Below are positions 26,255-34,952 of a stretch of DNA of 64,000 nt, piece after piece; the first letter of the stretch is position 1; each line of letters starts with the position of its first letter. Source of the stretch: Nakamurella sp. A5-74 (GTDB lineage: Bacteria > Actinomycetota > Actinomycetes > Mycobacteriales > Nakamurellaceae); contig NZ_CP159218.1 of assembly GCF_040438885.1 (NCBI RefSeq), forward strand, positions 124,001 through 188,000, given 5' to 3'. A model generated the notes under the pieces. The model was not told the origin of the DNA. It did not search any database and was given only the letters and a program-made list of their open reading frames with translations. The position numbers and the translations under genes are program-made.

Positions 26255-26814
26255 CGTGGTGGCTCCGTCTCGGGGAAGGGATCTGTTCGGGTGTCGGGGG
26301 TGTCGGCGCCGAGTTGGCAGCGCAGCGCGGTCAGAGCGCGGGACAGATGGGTGCGGACGGTTCCGGGACGGCACCCGAGGATCTCGGCCGTCTCGACATC
26401 GGTGCGGTCGAGGTAGTAGCGGAGCACCAGCGCGGCGCGCTGCTGCCGCGGCAGCTGCTGGACGGCCGCCCACAGCACCGGATCAGGGCCCTCGTCGGTC
26501 GTGTCGACGGAGGGCACCTCCGGCGGTGCGTCGCCCCAGGACACCACCGTCCGCCACCGTTGGCGCCGCCACGACAGGAACTCCCTGGTCACCGCAACCC
26601 GTGCATAGCTGGTCGGATCGCCGGAGATCAGAGACCACCGTCGGTGCACCCGCACCAGCACTTCCTGCACCAGATCGTCCGCAGTGCTCGGCGACCCGCA
26701 CAGCAGGGCTGCGTATCGCACCAGGCCCGGTCGGGCGGCCCGATCGAAGGCCGTGAACGACAGGGGTACACCGCCGGCCGGGCCGATGTTCCACGCGGTA
26801 TCCGCTACTGCCAT
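26251..26814 (-). CDS. ECF RNA polymerase sigma factor (SigE-family type)
   Basis: 187-residue ECF sigma factor. Region 2 covers about 20-85 (LVRYAALLCGSPSTADDLVQE, RVHRRWSLI, TSYARVAVTREFLSW). Region 4 covers about 115-165 (VQQLPRQQRAALVLRYYLD, AEILGCRPGTVRTHLSRAL). ATG 26814 is preferred over GTG 26844 because GAGGGGG lies five bases upstream. The stop overlaps the start of the membrane partner. A perfect CRP-type palindrome lies about 67 bases upstream of this start, suggesting cyclic-AMP-receptor-family control. Confidence 0.92.
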   Translation of the reverse strand: MAVADTAWNIGPAGGVPLSFTAFDRAARPGLVRYAALLCGSPSTADDLVQEVLVRVHRRWSLISGDPTSYARVAVTREFLSWRRQRWRTVVSWGDAPPEVPSVDTTDEGPDPVLWAAVQQLPRQQRAALVLRYYLDRTDVETAEILGCRPGTVRTHLSRALTALRCQLGADTPDTRTDPFPETEPPR

Positions 26815-26873
26815 CTCGTCCCCCTCTGCTCGGTCATCACTCACACGTTCCGCAGAAGGATCGGTGCAGACAG

Positions 26874-26889
26874 TGTGACCCGCTTCACA
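26874..26889. promoter_or_regulatory. Perfect CRP/FNR-family type operator
   Basis: TGTGACCCGCTTCACA: half-sites TGTGA and TCACA separated by six bases, extended to GTGTGA/TCACAC. This matches the consensus for CRP-family regulators (Crp/GlxR in actinobacteria). It lies upstream of the ECF operon. Confidence 0.65.
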
Positions 26890-26961
26890 CGCGCCAGGGT
26901 TCGGGGAAAGACCGTGCAGCCCGGGGGAGAGTGGCTCAGGGTGAGGTCGGCGACTCCCCGG

Positions 26962-27357
26962 TCAGGCCTCGGGTCCGGAATCCGTGTTCCACTGCACCAG
27001 TTCGACGGCGATGCCGTTCGGGTCCTCGACCATGAAGAGCCTCTCGCCCCATTCCTCCTCGCGCAGCGGCAGGGTGATCACGACGCCCTCGCGTTGGAGT
27101 CGGGCCAGCTCACCGTCCAGGTCTTCCACCACGAACGCCAGGATCACTCCGGACGCCTGCTGATCGCGCAGGTGCTCCGGGAGGATGTCGATGCCGCGCT
27201 GCAGGAACACCAGGTCCACGCCGCCACCGTCGTGGCTGAGTGAGGCGAAGCCGTCCGCTGCCAGCTGTTCCGCGTAGCCCAGATGGTCGACGAAGAAGCG
27301 GACCGACGTGCGGACATCCGCGACCGTCAGCGAGATGGTGCTGGACTTGATGTGCAT
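26962..27357 (-). CDS. VOC-family protein
   Basis: 131-residue VOC-superfamily protein. First module: STISLTVADVRTSVRFFVDH; second: VILAFVVEDLDGELARLQREGV, ending FMVEDPNGIAVELVQW. These are the common glyoxalase/bleomycin-resistance-fold signatures; H2 and E-type metal ligands are partly present, reaction unknown. ATG 27357 starts right at the first strand. Its promoter region contains tandem GTACGA-type inverted repeats suggestive of a TetR-type operator, although no tetR gene is adjacent. Confidence 0.85.
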   Translation of the reverse strand: MHIKSSTISLTVADVRTSVRFFVDHLGYAEQLAADGFASLSHDGGGVDLVFLQRGIDILPEHLRDQQASGVILAFVVEDLDGELARLQREGVVITLPLREEEWGERLFMVEDPNGIAVELVQWNTDSGPEA

Positions 27358-27381
27358 TGAGGGCCCCTCGATCGGTTAATC

Positions 27382-27414
27382 CGTACGATGTACGAGGATA
27401 CCTCCTGTACGAGG
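27382..27414. promoter_or_regulatory. Candidate TetR-type operator cluster
   Basis: Inverted repeat CGTAC-GAT-GTACG at 27382-27394 and direct repeat TGTACGAGG at 27389-27397 and 27406-27414 (17-base period), just upstream of the VOC gene start. Repeats of this GTACGA kind are typical of TetR-family operators. Confidence 0.4.
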
Positions 27415-27450
27415 TCGCGGGCGGGGAGTCGTGCCCGCCGGCAGCCGGCG

Positions 27451-28050
27451 TCATCCGGCAGCGTCATCCAGGAGTGTCATCAGGTACTGCCGGCATCGGT
27501 ACACCCGGCCGAACGTCGCCCGCAGCGCCACCTCGTGCTCGAGTGTCGCGTGTGCGAATGCCTTGATCGGAACACCGAGGCCGGCCGGTGATCGGAAACC
27601 CGTGTCGTTTCCATCGGTGTGCTCCAGGTGCACGTGCAGGTAGCTGAAGTTCTCCCGGAATCCGCTGCCGAGATACCACTGGTTCGCCGGCTCGTCCTCC
27701 CTGGTCCAGGCGTCCAGCGAAGTGACACCACGCGAGATCAGTTGCGGCAGAGCAGCTTCGAGCAACCGGCCGGCAACGCCGCGCCGTTCGTGGTCGGGGT
27801 GGACCGCGATCGTGTCGATCGTCGCGGCGACCCCGGCGAGCTCGATGTCGATGATGCCGACCACCGTGCCGCCGGCGGTCCCCGGGAGGACTGCGACCAA
27901 GCACAGGGCCGCACCCTCGAACCGCGTGCGCTCGGTCTTCACGTCGTCGTAGAACTGGGTGTGCAGGAACGACAGCACCCGGCAGCGCAGCCACGACTCC
28001 TCGTCGGACGGCTGGTACGCACGGACGGAAACCTCTGCCGGTGGAAGCAC
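27451..28050 (-). CDS. GNAT-family N-acetyltransferase
   Basis: 199-residue acetyltransferase. VSVRAYQPSDEESWLRCRVL is a normal GNAT start, motif A is IDTIAVHPDHERRGVAGRLL, and NQWYLGSGFRENFSYLHVH completes the fold. A C-terminal extension of about 50 residues follows the core. GTG 28050 is chosen because GGAGG lies five bases upstream. Acceptor unknown. In the same direction as prfC upstream, about 130 bases away, but probably independent. Confidence 0.85.
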   Translation of the reverse strand: MLPPAEVSVRAYQPSDEESWLRCRVLSFLHTQFYDDVKTERTRFEGAALCLVAVLPGTAGGTVVGIIDIELAGVAATIDTIAVHPDHERRGVAGRLLEAALPQLISRGVTSLDAWTREDEPANQWYLGSGFRENFSYLHVHLEHTDGNDTGFRSPAGLGVPIKAFAHATLEHEVALRATFGRVYRCRQYLMTLLDDAAG

Positions 28051-28177
28051 CGGACCTCCAGATGTTGGGGGGACCCGTCCGAGTCCACCAGACGGACAGC
28101 CGCGGGCGGCACCGGATTTCGTCGCTGCCATGCCGCTGCGGTGCGGCCCGCGAAGCGGCTGGAGGGTCTGCCTCAGC

Positions 28178-29773
28178 TCACTGACCGGAGCCCATCAACG
28201 GTTCGAGCTGGACCTCGGGATGTTCGCGGCGGATGGAACGCACCGTCCACTCGTCGTTGAACAGCGCGATGTCGACACCGTCGCTGCGCTGCACCACCTC
28301 ACAGCGGCCGACCGGCCGGATGAGGTTGCGCTGCTCGGGATCCACCAGCAGTTGGGCGAGCGAGTACGGGAGATGATCCAGGCGCACCGGGGAGGAGAAC
28401 TCGTGCTCGAGGCGGTGCGTTGCGACCTCGAACTGCAGGGAACCGACGGCACCGAACACCGGGACTGGGCCGCGCGCGTCGGAGGTGAAGACCTGCACCA
28501 CCCCTTCCTGGTCGAGTTGTTCGACGCCCTTGCGGAACTGCTTGTAGCGCCCCAGATCTGCGGGTCGTACAGCGGCGAACTGGGTGGGCGCGAACTTCGG
28601 CAGCTCGGGGAACCGGACCGGCGGACGGCCTTCGTACAGGGTGTCGCCGACGTGCAGTGCGCGCGCGTTGACGAGCGCGACGACGTCACCGGGGAAGGCG
28701 GTCTCGACGGTGGACCGTTGCTGCCCGAACACCTGAGCAGCGTACTTGGTGGAGAACGGACGACCGGTGGTGCCGTGCGAGGCGATCAGGCCGCGCTGGA
28801 ACACCCCGGAGCAGACCCGGGCGAACGCGACCTGGTCGCGGTGGACCGGGTCCATCCCGGTCTGCACCTTGAACACGAAGGCGGAGAACGGATCTGCCAG
28901 CGGTCGTGGGTGCCCGTCCACGTCGTCGCGGGGTCCCGCGGCCGGTGCCACATCGACCAGCAGATCGAGCAGGTGCCGGGTACCGAAGTTGGAGACCGCC
29001 GATCCGAACAGCACGGGCGTCGCCGTGCCTCCCAGGTAGCTGTCCAGCTCGAACGCACCGCCGGACTCGGCGAGCAACTCGGACTCGTCGCGCGCGGTCG
29101 TCCAGTCGTCCCCGTGCGCGGCCTCCGCTGCGGAGTCGGGCAAGACCTCCGGGTCGGCTTCGTCAGCCCCGCCGACCGATCGTCGGAACGGGACGAAGGT
29201 CGAGTCCCGGCAGTCGCGGACGCCGGCGAACTCACCCGCGATGCCGACCGGCCAGGTCACCGGCATCGGCTGCAGACCGATCCGTTCGCTCAGCTGGTCG
29301 CACAGCGCCAATGCGTCCAGCCCCGGCCGGTCCCACTTGTTGATGAATGTGATGACGGGCAACCCGCGCTGCCGGCAGACCTCGAACAGCTTGAGCGTCT
29401 GCGGCTCCAGGCCCTTGGCAGCGTCCAGCAGCATGACGGCCGAGTCGACGGCACTCAGCACCCGGAAGGTGTCCTCGGAGAAGTCGGCGTGACCGGGGGT
29501 GTCGACCAGGTTGATCACGGTGCCGTTGTAGTCGAACTGCAGCGCGGCTGAGGTGATGGAGATGCCGCGCTCCTTCTCCATGTCCATCCAGTCCGACACC
29601 ACGCCGCGCCGGTCGCCCTTGCCGTGCACGGCGCCGGCGCTGGTGATGGCGCGGGCGTGCAGGGCGAGCGCCTCGGTGAGCGTCGACTTCCCGGCATCGG
29701 GGTGACTGATGACGGCGAAGGTGCGCCGACGCGCCGCCTGGAGTTCCGGGTCCGACCCGGCGTGCGTCGTCAT
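28178..29773 (-). CDS. prfC: Peptide chain release factor 3
   Basis: 531-residue translational GTPase RF3, which recycles RF1 and RF2 after termination. The G domain has P-loop HPDAGKST (24-31), switch region ERGISITS, DTPGHADF (91-98) and NKWD (145-148; the family norm is NKLD). Domain 2 begins near 290 (DPFSAFVFKVQ) and the C-terminal domain has VGSLQFEVATHRLEHEF, typical of RF3. The length equals the family norm. Start ATG 29773 is followed by TTHAGSDPELQAARRRTFAV, consistent with other RF3 N-termini. Confidence 0.95.
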   Translation of the reverse strand: MTTHAGSDPELQAARRRTFAVISHPDAGKSTLTEALALHARAITSAGAVHGKGDRRGVVSDWMDMEKERGISITSAALQFDYNGTVINLVDTPGHADFSEDTFRVLSAVDSAVMLLDAAKGLEPQTLKLFEVCRQRGLPVITFINKWDRPGLDALALCDQLSERIGLQPMPVTWPVGIAGEFAGVRDCRDSTFVPFRRSVGGADEADPEVLPDSAAEAAHGDDWTTARDESELLAESGGAFELDSYLGGTATPVLFGSAVSNFGTRHLLDLLVDVAPAAGPRDDVDGHPRPLADPFSAFVFKVQTGMDPVHRDQVAFARVCSGVFQRGLIASHGTTGRPFSTKYAAQVFGQQRSTVETAFPGDVVALVNARALHVGDTLYEGRPPVRFPELPKFAPTQFAAVRPADLGRYKQFRKGVEQLDQEGVVQVFTSDARGPVPVFGAVGSLQFEVATHRLEHEFSSPVRLDHLPYSLAQLLVDPEQRNLIRPVGRCEVVQRSDGVDIALFNDEWTVRSIRREHPEVQLEPLMGSGQ

Positions 29774-29861
29774 GCATTCTCTCCTCGGTGGACGTGACTG
29801 CTCAGGAGATCATCCCGCAGGACGCACCGCAGTCCTGCCACACGGCGGCTGCCGCAGCAAC

Positions 29862-30245
29862 TCAGAGGATCGCGACGAGCAGCGCGAGGACCGCCAGCAG
29901 GGGAAGCGTCAACTGGGTGATCGCTGCGCGGGCCTTGTCGCGGGAGGACAGCAGCAGCACCAAGCCGGCCGCGACCATCGAGCCGCAGCCTGCGAACACG
30001 AGCGCGGCGCCGACCCCACGCTCATCGGCAACGAGGCCGATCACCCCGGCGAGGCTGACGATCGCCAGGAACAAGTTGTAGAAGCCCTGGTTGTAGGCCA
30101 TCTCCTTCGTGGCGACCGCCTCGTCGTGCGACGTCCCGAACGTCTTGCGGGTCTTCGGCGCGGTCCACAGCAGCGACTCGAGTACCCAGATGTAGACGTG
30201 CAGGGCAGCTGCCAGTGCGGCGAGCACGCCGGCGACGAAGTACAT
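29862..30245 (-). CDS. DUF1304 membrane protein
   Basis: 127-residue membrane protein with four helices (about 2-25, 50-70, 76-95 and 105-126). It carries the DUF1304 signature HVYIWVLESLLW at the end of helix 1, followed by TKEMAYNQGFYNLFLA. Function of the family is unknown. The ATG at 30245 starts helix 1 directly; the upstream in-frame extension has no similarity. Stands alone. Confidence 0.85.
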   Translation of the reverse strand: MYFVAGVLAALAAALHVYIWVLESLLWTAPKTRKTFGTSHDEAVATKEMAYNQGFYNLFLAIVSLAGVIGLVADERGVGAALVFAGCGSMVAAGLVLLLSSRDKARAAITQLTLPLLAVLALLVAIL

Positions 30246-30670
30246 GTCGGTTCCCTCCGGTCGGATCCCGCACAGGTGTGGTCCGCCCGAGTATCCGCGC
30301 CGAAACGGTGTTGTCTCCCCTTTTCGAGCCGTGGGAGGGGTGATTTCGTAGTTTCGGCGCCGGGGCCACGTCGCAGTCACCAACAGCGGCACCAGCTCCT
30401 CGAGCACGTACGGCAGGCCCAACGGCGTGGAGAAGTAGATCGGAGGTTGCCCGTCGGCTCGGGCTGTTGCCGCAAACCACCGTGACTCCCGACGGCGGCT
30501 GGTCGGGCGGACCCGGTCGGTGATGTCGGGCAGGTCACGACCGCAGGTAGCTGAACCTCGCAGACTCGGTGTGGTGCAACAGGTTCCTGATCGACAGCCG
30601 ATCCGACAGGGTGAGCACCGTCACGCTGGAGGGTTTGACACCGATCAACGCCGATCCCTACCGTGGTGGC
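30246..30670. other. Intergenic stretch with decayed coding fragments on the minus strand
   Basis: On the minus strand VKPSSVTVLTLSDRLSIR with NLLHHTESARFSYLRS ends at TGA near 30536. A second frame includes PPIYFSTPLGLPYVLEELVP near 30380-30450. Neither has a supported start, and I do not recognise them; they may be gene remnants. No hairpin terminator stands out before the riboswitch. Confidence 0.3.
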
Positions 30671-30671
30671 A

Positions 30672-30785
30672 GGTCACGAGATCCGACGTGAAGCCCTGGC
30701 TGGTCGGACGGCAACCCTCACATCGGTGGCGGGGTGCTCCAGGTGACGACCCGGCCACGACGAACCCGTCGCGGCAAGCACCCTG
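30672..30785 (+). ncRNA. SAM-IV riboswitch
   Basis: The core runs from GGTCACGAG (30672) to GTGACGACC (30743-30751), which close the P1 helix. Between them are the SAM-binding hallmarks GAAGCCCTGGCT, GGCAACCCTC (30710-30719) and GGTGGCGGGGTGCTCC. This order and the closing GGTCA...GTGACGACC are the actinomycete SAM-IV arrangement rather than SAM-I. The downstream pseudoknot arm probably extends to about 30785. It lies 240 bases upstream of metQ on the same strand, so it should shut off methionine uptake when SAM is plentiful. Confidence 0.85.
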
Positions 30786-30817
30786 CCCGCCATGGGCCCG
30801 AAGTTCCCGAGGACACG

Positions 30818-30901
30818 ATGCATCCCGGAATGTCGCTCGACCTGCGCACGGTGCTGTTCGCGCACCTGTCACCCTTCGAATGCGGAGCCACCGGCCCCTG
30901 A
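30818..30901 (+). CDS. Possible 27-residue upstream ORF in the metQ leader
   Basis: ATG 30818 with GAGG five bases upstream opens a frame of 27 codons (begins MHPGMSLDLRTVLFAHL, ends in a Cys-containing tail) between the riboswitch and metQ. It could be a leader peptide coupling translation to downstream structure. Only the RBS and position support it. Confidence 0.3.
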   Translation: MHPGMSLDLRTVLFAHLSPFECGATGP

Positions 30902-31026
30902 CCGGCAACAGTCGGCCCGCTGAGCGCTGATCTGCGCCTCGGCTCCAGCCGTGCCCATCTCCGCAACTCCCCTCGCTGACCCCTGCCGCCGGCACCAGTG
31001 TCGCCGGCCACCCGAAAGGCACCATC

Positions 31027-32004
31027 ATGTCCGAAACCCCTGTCCCGCCGTCCGACACCAACGATCGGAACGACGCCGCCGACGTCGCTCTGCCGCAGCG
31101 GCCCGGCCGAGCCGGCAACCGCACGGTTTGGTTCGCCGGCGCGCTGGTGATCGTCATCGCGATCGCTGCCACCCTGTTCTTCACCCTCCGCAAGACCGAC
31201 TCGGCCGCCTCCGGATCGACGGTGGTCCGGATCGGCACCACCGAGGAGAGCGCCGACTACTGGGCTCCGCTCAAGGCAGCGGCCGCCAGGGAGAACATCG
31301 ACATCCAGCTGGTCAACTTCTCCGACTACACCCAGGCGAATCCGGCACTCGCACAGAAGCAGGTCGACCTGAACCTGTTCCAGCACTTGCTGTATCTGGC
31401 GAACTACGACGTAGCGGACTCGCAGACGCTGGTGCCCATCGGGTCCACCGTCGTGGTCCCCCTGTCGCTCTACAGCAAGAAGCACACGTCGTTGGACCAG
31501 ATCCCGCGGGGCGGCAAGATCGCCATCCCGAACGACGCCACCAACCAGGCCAGGGCGCTGTTGGTGCTGCAGCAGGCCGGTCTGATCTCACTCAAGGGCG
31601 GCGGCTCGGTGCTGTCGACCCCGGCGGAGATCGACCCGGCGGAATCCAAGGTCACGGTCACCCCGGTGGACGCGGCGCAGACGGTGGCCTCGTTGCCCTC
31701 CGTGGACGGCGCCATCATCAACAACAACTTCGTGCTCGACGCGAAGATCGATCCGACGTCCGCTCTCTACTCCGACGATCCGAGCAAGCCGGCCGCGGAG
31801 CCGTACATCAATGCGTTCGTCGCCCGCAGCGAGGACAAGGACAACCCCACCTACCTGCGCATCGTCGAGCTCTACCACCAGAGTGCCGTGATCGACGCAG
31901 TGAAGGCGCAGTCCAAGAACACCGCGATCATCGTCCAGCGCCCGGCATCGGAGTTGCAGGGAATCCTGACGCAGCTCGAGGGCACCGTGAAGGAAGCCGG
32001 CTGA
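31027..32004 (+). CDS. metQ: Methionine ABC transporter substrate-binding protein (MetQ/NlpA family)
   Basis: 325-residue periplasmic-type binding protein. Family segments: VVRIGTTEESADYWAPLKA, LVNFSDYTQANPALAQKQVD, DLNLFQHLLYL, IAIPNDATNQARALLVLQ and IINNNFVLDA. NlpA proteins are normally lipoproteins, but here residues 34-56 (VWFAGALVIVIAIAATLFFTL) form an uncleaved-looking membrane anchor with no lipobox cysteine. First gene after the SAM-IV riboswitch, and followed by metN and metI, so methionine is the expected ligand. ATG 31027 has GAAAGG ten bases upstream. Confidence 0.9.
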   Translation: MSETPVPPSDTNDRNDAADVALPQRPGRAGNRTVWFAGALVIVIAIAATLFFTLRKTDSAASGSTVVRIGTTEESADYWAPLKAAAARENIDIQLVNFSDYTQANPALAQKQVDLNLFQHLLYLANYDVADSQTLVPIGSTVVVPLSLYSKKHTSLDQIPRGGKIAIPNDATNQARALLVLQQAGLISLKGGGSVLSTPAEIDPAESKVTVTPVDAAQTVASLPSVDGAIINNNFVLDAKIDPTSALYSDDPSKPAAEPYINAFVARSEDKDNPTYLRIVELYHQSAVIDAVKAQSKNTAIIVQRPASELQGILTQLEGTVKEAG

Positions 32005-32020
32005 TCGATGGATTTCGGAG

Positions 32021-32190
32021 GTCTCGACCCGTTCCTCGCTCGACCACCGGCCTTTCCGGTGATCGAGCAAGCGGTGAACGAGCGCGACGAGATCCCATCT
32101 TTCATCGACGGGTTTCGACTTGTTCCTCGCTCGACCGCCGAGAACTTCCGGTGATCGAGCAAGCGAGGAACGAGCGCGTCGAGATCCCGT
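32021..32190. repeat. Two copies of the dispersed hairpin repeat between metQ and metN
   Basis: Each copy pairs an inverted half (TTCCTCGCTCGACCACCG) with a direct half (GATCGAGCAAGCGAGGAACG then AGCGCGTCGAGATCCCGTC). Copies at about 32021-32098 and 32112-32190. They can form long imperfect hairpins and may reduce transcription into metN. The same family recurs at seven other places in the window. Confidence 0.85.
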
Positions 32191-32262
32191 CGTGTCACAG
32201 CCGGTCTCATCCCAGCCGTCGCTCGATCCGCGTTACCGAATCAACACCATGAGACGAGGAAC

Positions 32263-33309
32263 ATGAACGCACACATCACCTTTCGCGGGGTCAGCAAGGT
32301 CTTCGCCACCCGCGGCGGCGCTGATGTCGTGGCGGTGCGGGACGTCGACCTCGTCATCGACCGCGGCGAGATCCACGCCGTCATCGGCTATTCCGGCGCC
32401 GGCAAGAGCACCCTGGTGCGGCTGATCAACGGACTCGAGCATCCGACCACGGGCTCGATCGTCATCGACGGGACCGAGATCGCCGGCCTGTCCGAGCGTG
32501 CGCTGCGGCCGATCAGGGCCGGCATCGGGATGATCTTCCAGCAGTTCAACCTGTTCCGGTCGCGCACCGTCGTCGGAAACATCACCTACCCGCTGCGCAT
32601 CGCCGGCTGGTCGAAGGAGCGGCGCGAGAAGCGCGCGGCCGAGCTGTTGTCGTTCGTGGGTCTGACGGACAAGGCCTGGACGTACCCGGACCAACTCTCC
32701 GGCGGCCAGCGGCAACGCGTCGGTATCGCCAGGGCGCTGGCGACCGGCCCGCAGATCCTGCTGGCCGACGAGTCCACCAGCGCGCTGGATCCCGAGACGA
32801 CCAGGGACGTGCTGGCGCTGCTGCGCCGGATCAACGCCGAGCTGGGCGTCACCGTCGTCATCATCACCCACGAGATGGAGGTCGTGCGCTCGATCGCCGA
32901 CCGGGTGACGATCCTGGACGCCGGCGGGGTGGCCGAATCGGGCACCGTCGAGGAGGTGTTCCTGCACCCGCGGACCGCAGTCGCTCGACGCTTCGTCAGC
33001 AGTGTGGTGGGAACGACCGACACGGGGGTGGACGCACCAGTCGGTTTGCTCGGATCGTCCGAGAAGACGTTGCGCCCCAGCGGGTCGGTGCCGCGTGTCC
33101 TGCAACTCAGCACCACCGACACCGCCGCCCTCGGCCGCGCGATGAGCGCGGTCGCCCGCGACCACGGAATCGACGTCGAGATCATCGGCGGCGGCATCGT
33201 GGGTCTGAAGCACAGCTCGGTGGCCGACCTGACCGTGCAACTGCACGGCAGCGACGAGGCCATTGCCCGCGCAGCGAGCGACCTGGCTCTGATCGGTGGA
33301 CCACGATGA
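32263..33309 (+). CDS. metN: Methionine ABC transporter ATP-binding protein
   Basis: 348-residue ABC ATPase. Walker A GYSGAGKST (42-50), Q-loop FQQFN, signature LSGGQRQRVGIARAL (about 145-159), Walker B ILLADE and H-loop ITHE are intact. A C-terminal NIL/ACT-like domain (about 270-345, VPRVLQLSTTD through SVADLTVQLHGSDEAI) is the methionine-binding regulatory domain of MetN that inhibits transport at high internal methionine. Its stop overlaps the metI start (ATGA), so they are coupled. Confidence 0.94.
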   Translation: MNAHITFRGVSKVFATRGGADVVAVRDVDLVIDRGEIHAVIGYSGAGKSTLVRLINGLEHPTTGSIVIDGTEIAGLSERALRPIRAGIGMIFQQFNLFRSRTVVGNITYPLRIAGWSKERREKRAAELLSFVGLTDKAWTYPDQLSGGQRQRVGIARALATGPQILLADESTSALDPETTRDVLALLRRINAELGVTVVIITHEMEVVRSIADRVTILDAGGVAESGTVEEVFLHPRTAVARRFVSSVVGTTDTGVDAPVGLLGSSEKTLRPSGSVPRVLQLSTTDTAALGRAMSAVARDHGIDVEIIGGGIVGLKHSSVADLTVQLHGSDEAIARAASDLALIGGPR

Positions 33310-33959
33310 ACGGCATCCCGTGGCCGGTGTTCTGGGAATCCATCGGCCAGACCCTAATGATGGTCGTCACCACGCTGGTCGTCGGCGGCTTCCTCGGCCT
33401 GCTCGTCGGGATCGCGCTGTACGTCACCCGCCGCGGCGGATTGCTGGCCAACCGCTGGCTGTTCGCCGTGCTCAACCTGCTGGTCAACATCGTCCGGCCG
33501 ATCCCGTTCATCATCTTCATCACGGCCATCGGTCCGGTCACGTTGGCCGTCGTCGGGACGACCATCGGCACCCCGGCCGCGACCTTCGCGCTGGTGATCG
33601 CGGCGACGTTCGGGGTCTCGCGGATCGTCGAGCAGAACCTGGTGACGATCGACCCCGGCGTGATCGAAGCGGCCCGCTCCATGGGCGCATCGCCGGCGTA
33701 CATCATCCGCACCCTGCTGATCCCCGAGGCGCTCGGGCCACTGGTCCTGGGCTACACGTTCGTCTTCGTTGCGGTGGTCGACATGACGGCCATCGCCGGC
33801 GCCGTGGGCGGCGGCGGACTGGGCAGCTTCGCGATCTCCTACGGCTACCAGCGCTTCAACTGGCAGGTCACCGGGCTCGCCGTCGTCACCATCATCGTGT
33901 TCGTGCAGCTGGCCCAGTTCCTCGGGAACTCACTGGCCCGCAAGGCCCTGCGTCGTTGA
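33306..33959 (+). CDS. metI: Methionine ABC transporter permease
   Basis: 217-residue permease with five helices. The MetI family motif EAARSMGASPAYIIRTLLIPEAL (residues around 118-140) contacts the ATPase. N-terminal helix SIGQTLMMVVTTLVVGGFLGLLVG and the IVRPIPFIIFITAIGPVT segment are typical. Forms the transmembrane dimer of the MetNIQ importer. Coupled to metN by a 4-base overlap; followed by an amidohydrolase gene 24 bases on, probably in the same operon. Confidence 0.94.
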   Translation: MNGIPWPVFWESIGQTLMMVVTTLVVGGFLGLLVGIALYVTRRGGLLANRWLFAVLNLLVNIVRPIPFIIFITAIGPVTLAVVGTTIGTPAATFALVIAATFGVSRIVEQNLVTIDPGVIEAARSMGASPAYIIRTLLIPEALGPLVLGYTFVFVAVVDMTAIAGAVGGGGLGSFAISYGYQRFNWQVTGLAVVTIIVFVQLAQFLGNSLARKALRR

Positions 33960-33983
33960 CCGGCTCGTGCAACAGTGGGATGC

Positions 33984-34910
33984 GTGAGCACCACACCCGC
34001 TCCGCGCACCGACGCCGGAATCCCCGCGTACGTCAGCAGCCTCGGCATCGCCGGTCTGGCGGATGTCCACATCCATTTCCTGCCGGAGCCGATGCTGGCC
34101 AAGGTGTGGCAGTACTTCGACCGGGCCGAAGCGCACTACGGCCGGGCCTGGCCGATCCACTACCGCACCAGCCAGGACGAGCGCCTGGCGACGTTGCGCC
34201 GGTTCGGGGTCCGGCGCATCCCTGCCCTGAGCTACGCGCACCGTCCGAACATGGCCCAGTGGCTCAACGCCTGGAGCGCTGAGCTGGCCGCTGCGGTGCC
34301 GGACGTCCTGCACTGCGGAACCTTCTTCCCGGAACCAGGTGCGCGCGATCACGTCGAGCAGGCGATCGCCGGCGGCGTACAGCTGTTCAAACTGCACGTC
34401 CAGGTCGGCAACTTCGCGCCGGACGATGAGCAGCTGTTGGACGCCTGGGAGTTGGTGCAGGACAGCGGGATCCCGACCGTCATGCATGCCGGATCGGCGC
34501 CCATCCCCGGTGAGTACACCGGCGCAGCGGGGGTGCGGCGGCTGCTGCGCCGCTTCCCGGGGTTGAGGCTGGTCATCGCCCACCTGGGCATGCCCGAGTA
34601 CGACGCGTTCGCCGATCTCGCGCAGGAGTATCCAGGGGTCCACCTGGACACCACGATGATCGGCACTGATTTCACCGAGCAGTTCGCACCCCTGCCGGTC
34701 GGCTACCGCGATCGGCTGTCCGCGTTGCGGGGCAAGGTGATCCTGGGCAGCGACTTCCCCAACATTCCCTATGCGTACGCGCACCAGCTCGAGGCCCTGA
34801 CCAGGCTCGAGCTGGGTGACGACTGGATGCGGGACGTGCTCTGGCACAACGGGACGGCGTTGCTCCGGGACTCCGCGTCGATCCGGGGCGCTCAGGTTCC
34901 GCACAGCTAG
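33984..34910 (+). CDS. Amidohydrolase-2 family TIM-barrel hydrolase
   Basis: 308-residue metal-dependent hydrolase of the amidohydrolase-2 (ACMSD-like) group. Metal ligands: DVHIHF at the first strand (HxH, near residues 24-28), H in KLHVQVGNF and VMHAGSAP, H in VIAHLGMPE, and the final Asp in ILGSDFPNIPY. GTG 33984 is taken as start (GTG 33975 is possible). Position directly after metI suggests a sulfur or methionine-derivative substrate, or decarboxylation/deamidation of one, but the family is too broad to say. Confidence 0.82.
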   Translation: MSTTPAPRTDAGIPAYVSSLGIAGLADVHIHFLPEPMLAKVWQYFDRAEAHYGRAWPIHYRTSQDERLATLRRFGVRRIPALSYAHRPNMAQWLNAWSAELAAAVPDVLHCGTFFPEPGARDHVEQAIAGGVQLFKLHVQVGNFAPDDEQLLDAWELVQDSGIPTVMHAGSAPIPGEYTGAAGVRRLLRRFPGLRLVIAHLGMPEYDAFADLAQEYPGVHLDTTMIGTDFTEQFAPLPVGYRDRLSALRGKVILGSDFPNIPYAYAHQLEALTRLELGDDWMRDVLWHNGTALLRDSASIRGAQVPHS

Positions 34911-34952
34911 CAGCCACCAGCACCACAGCGGGCCGGGAGAGAGTCCGCGACC

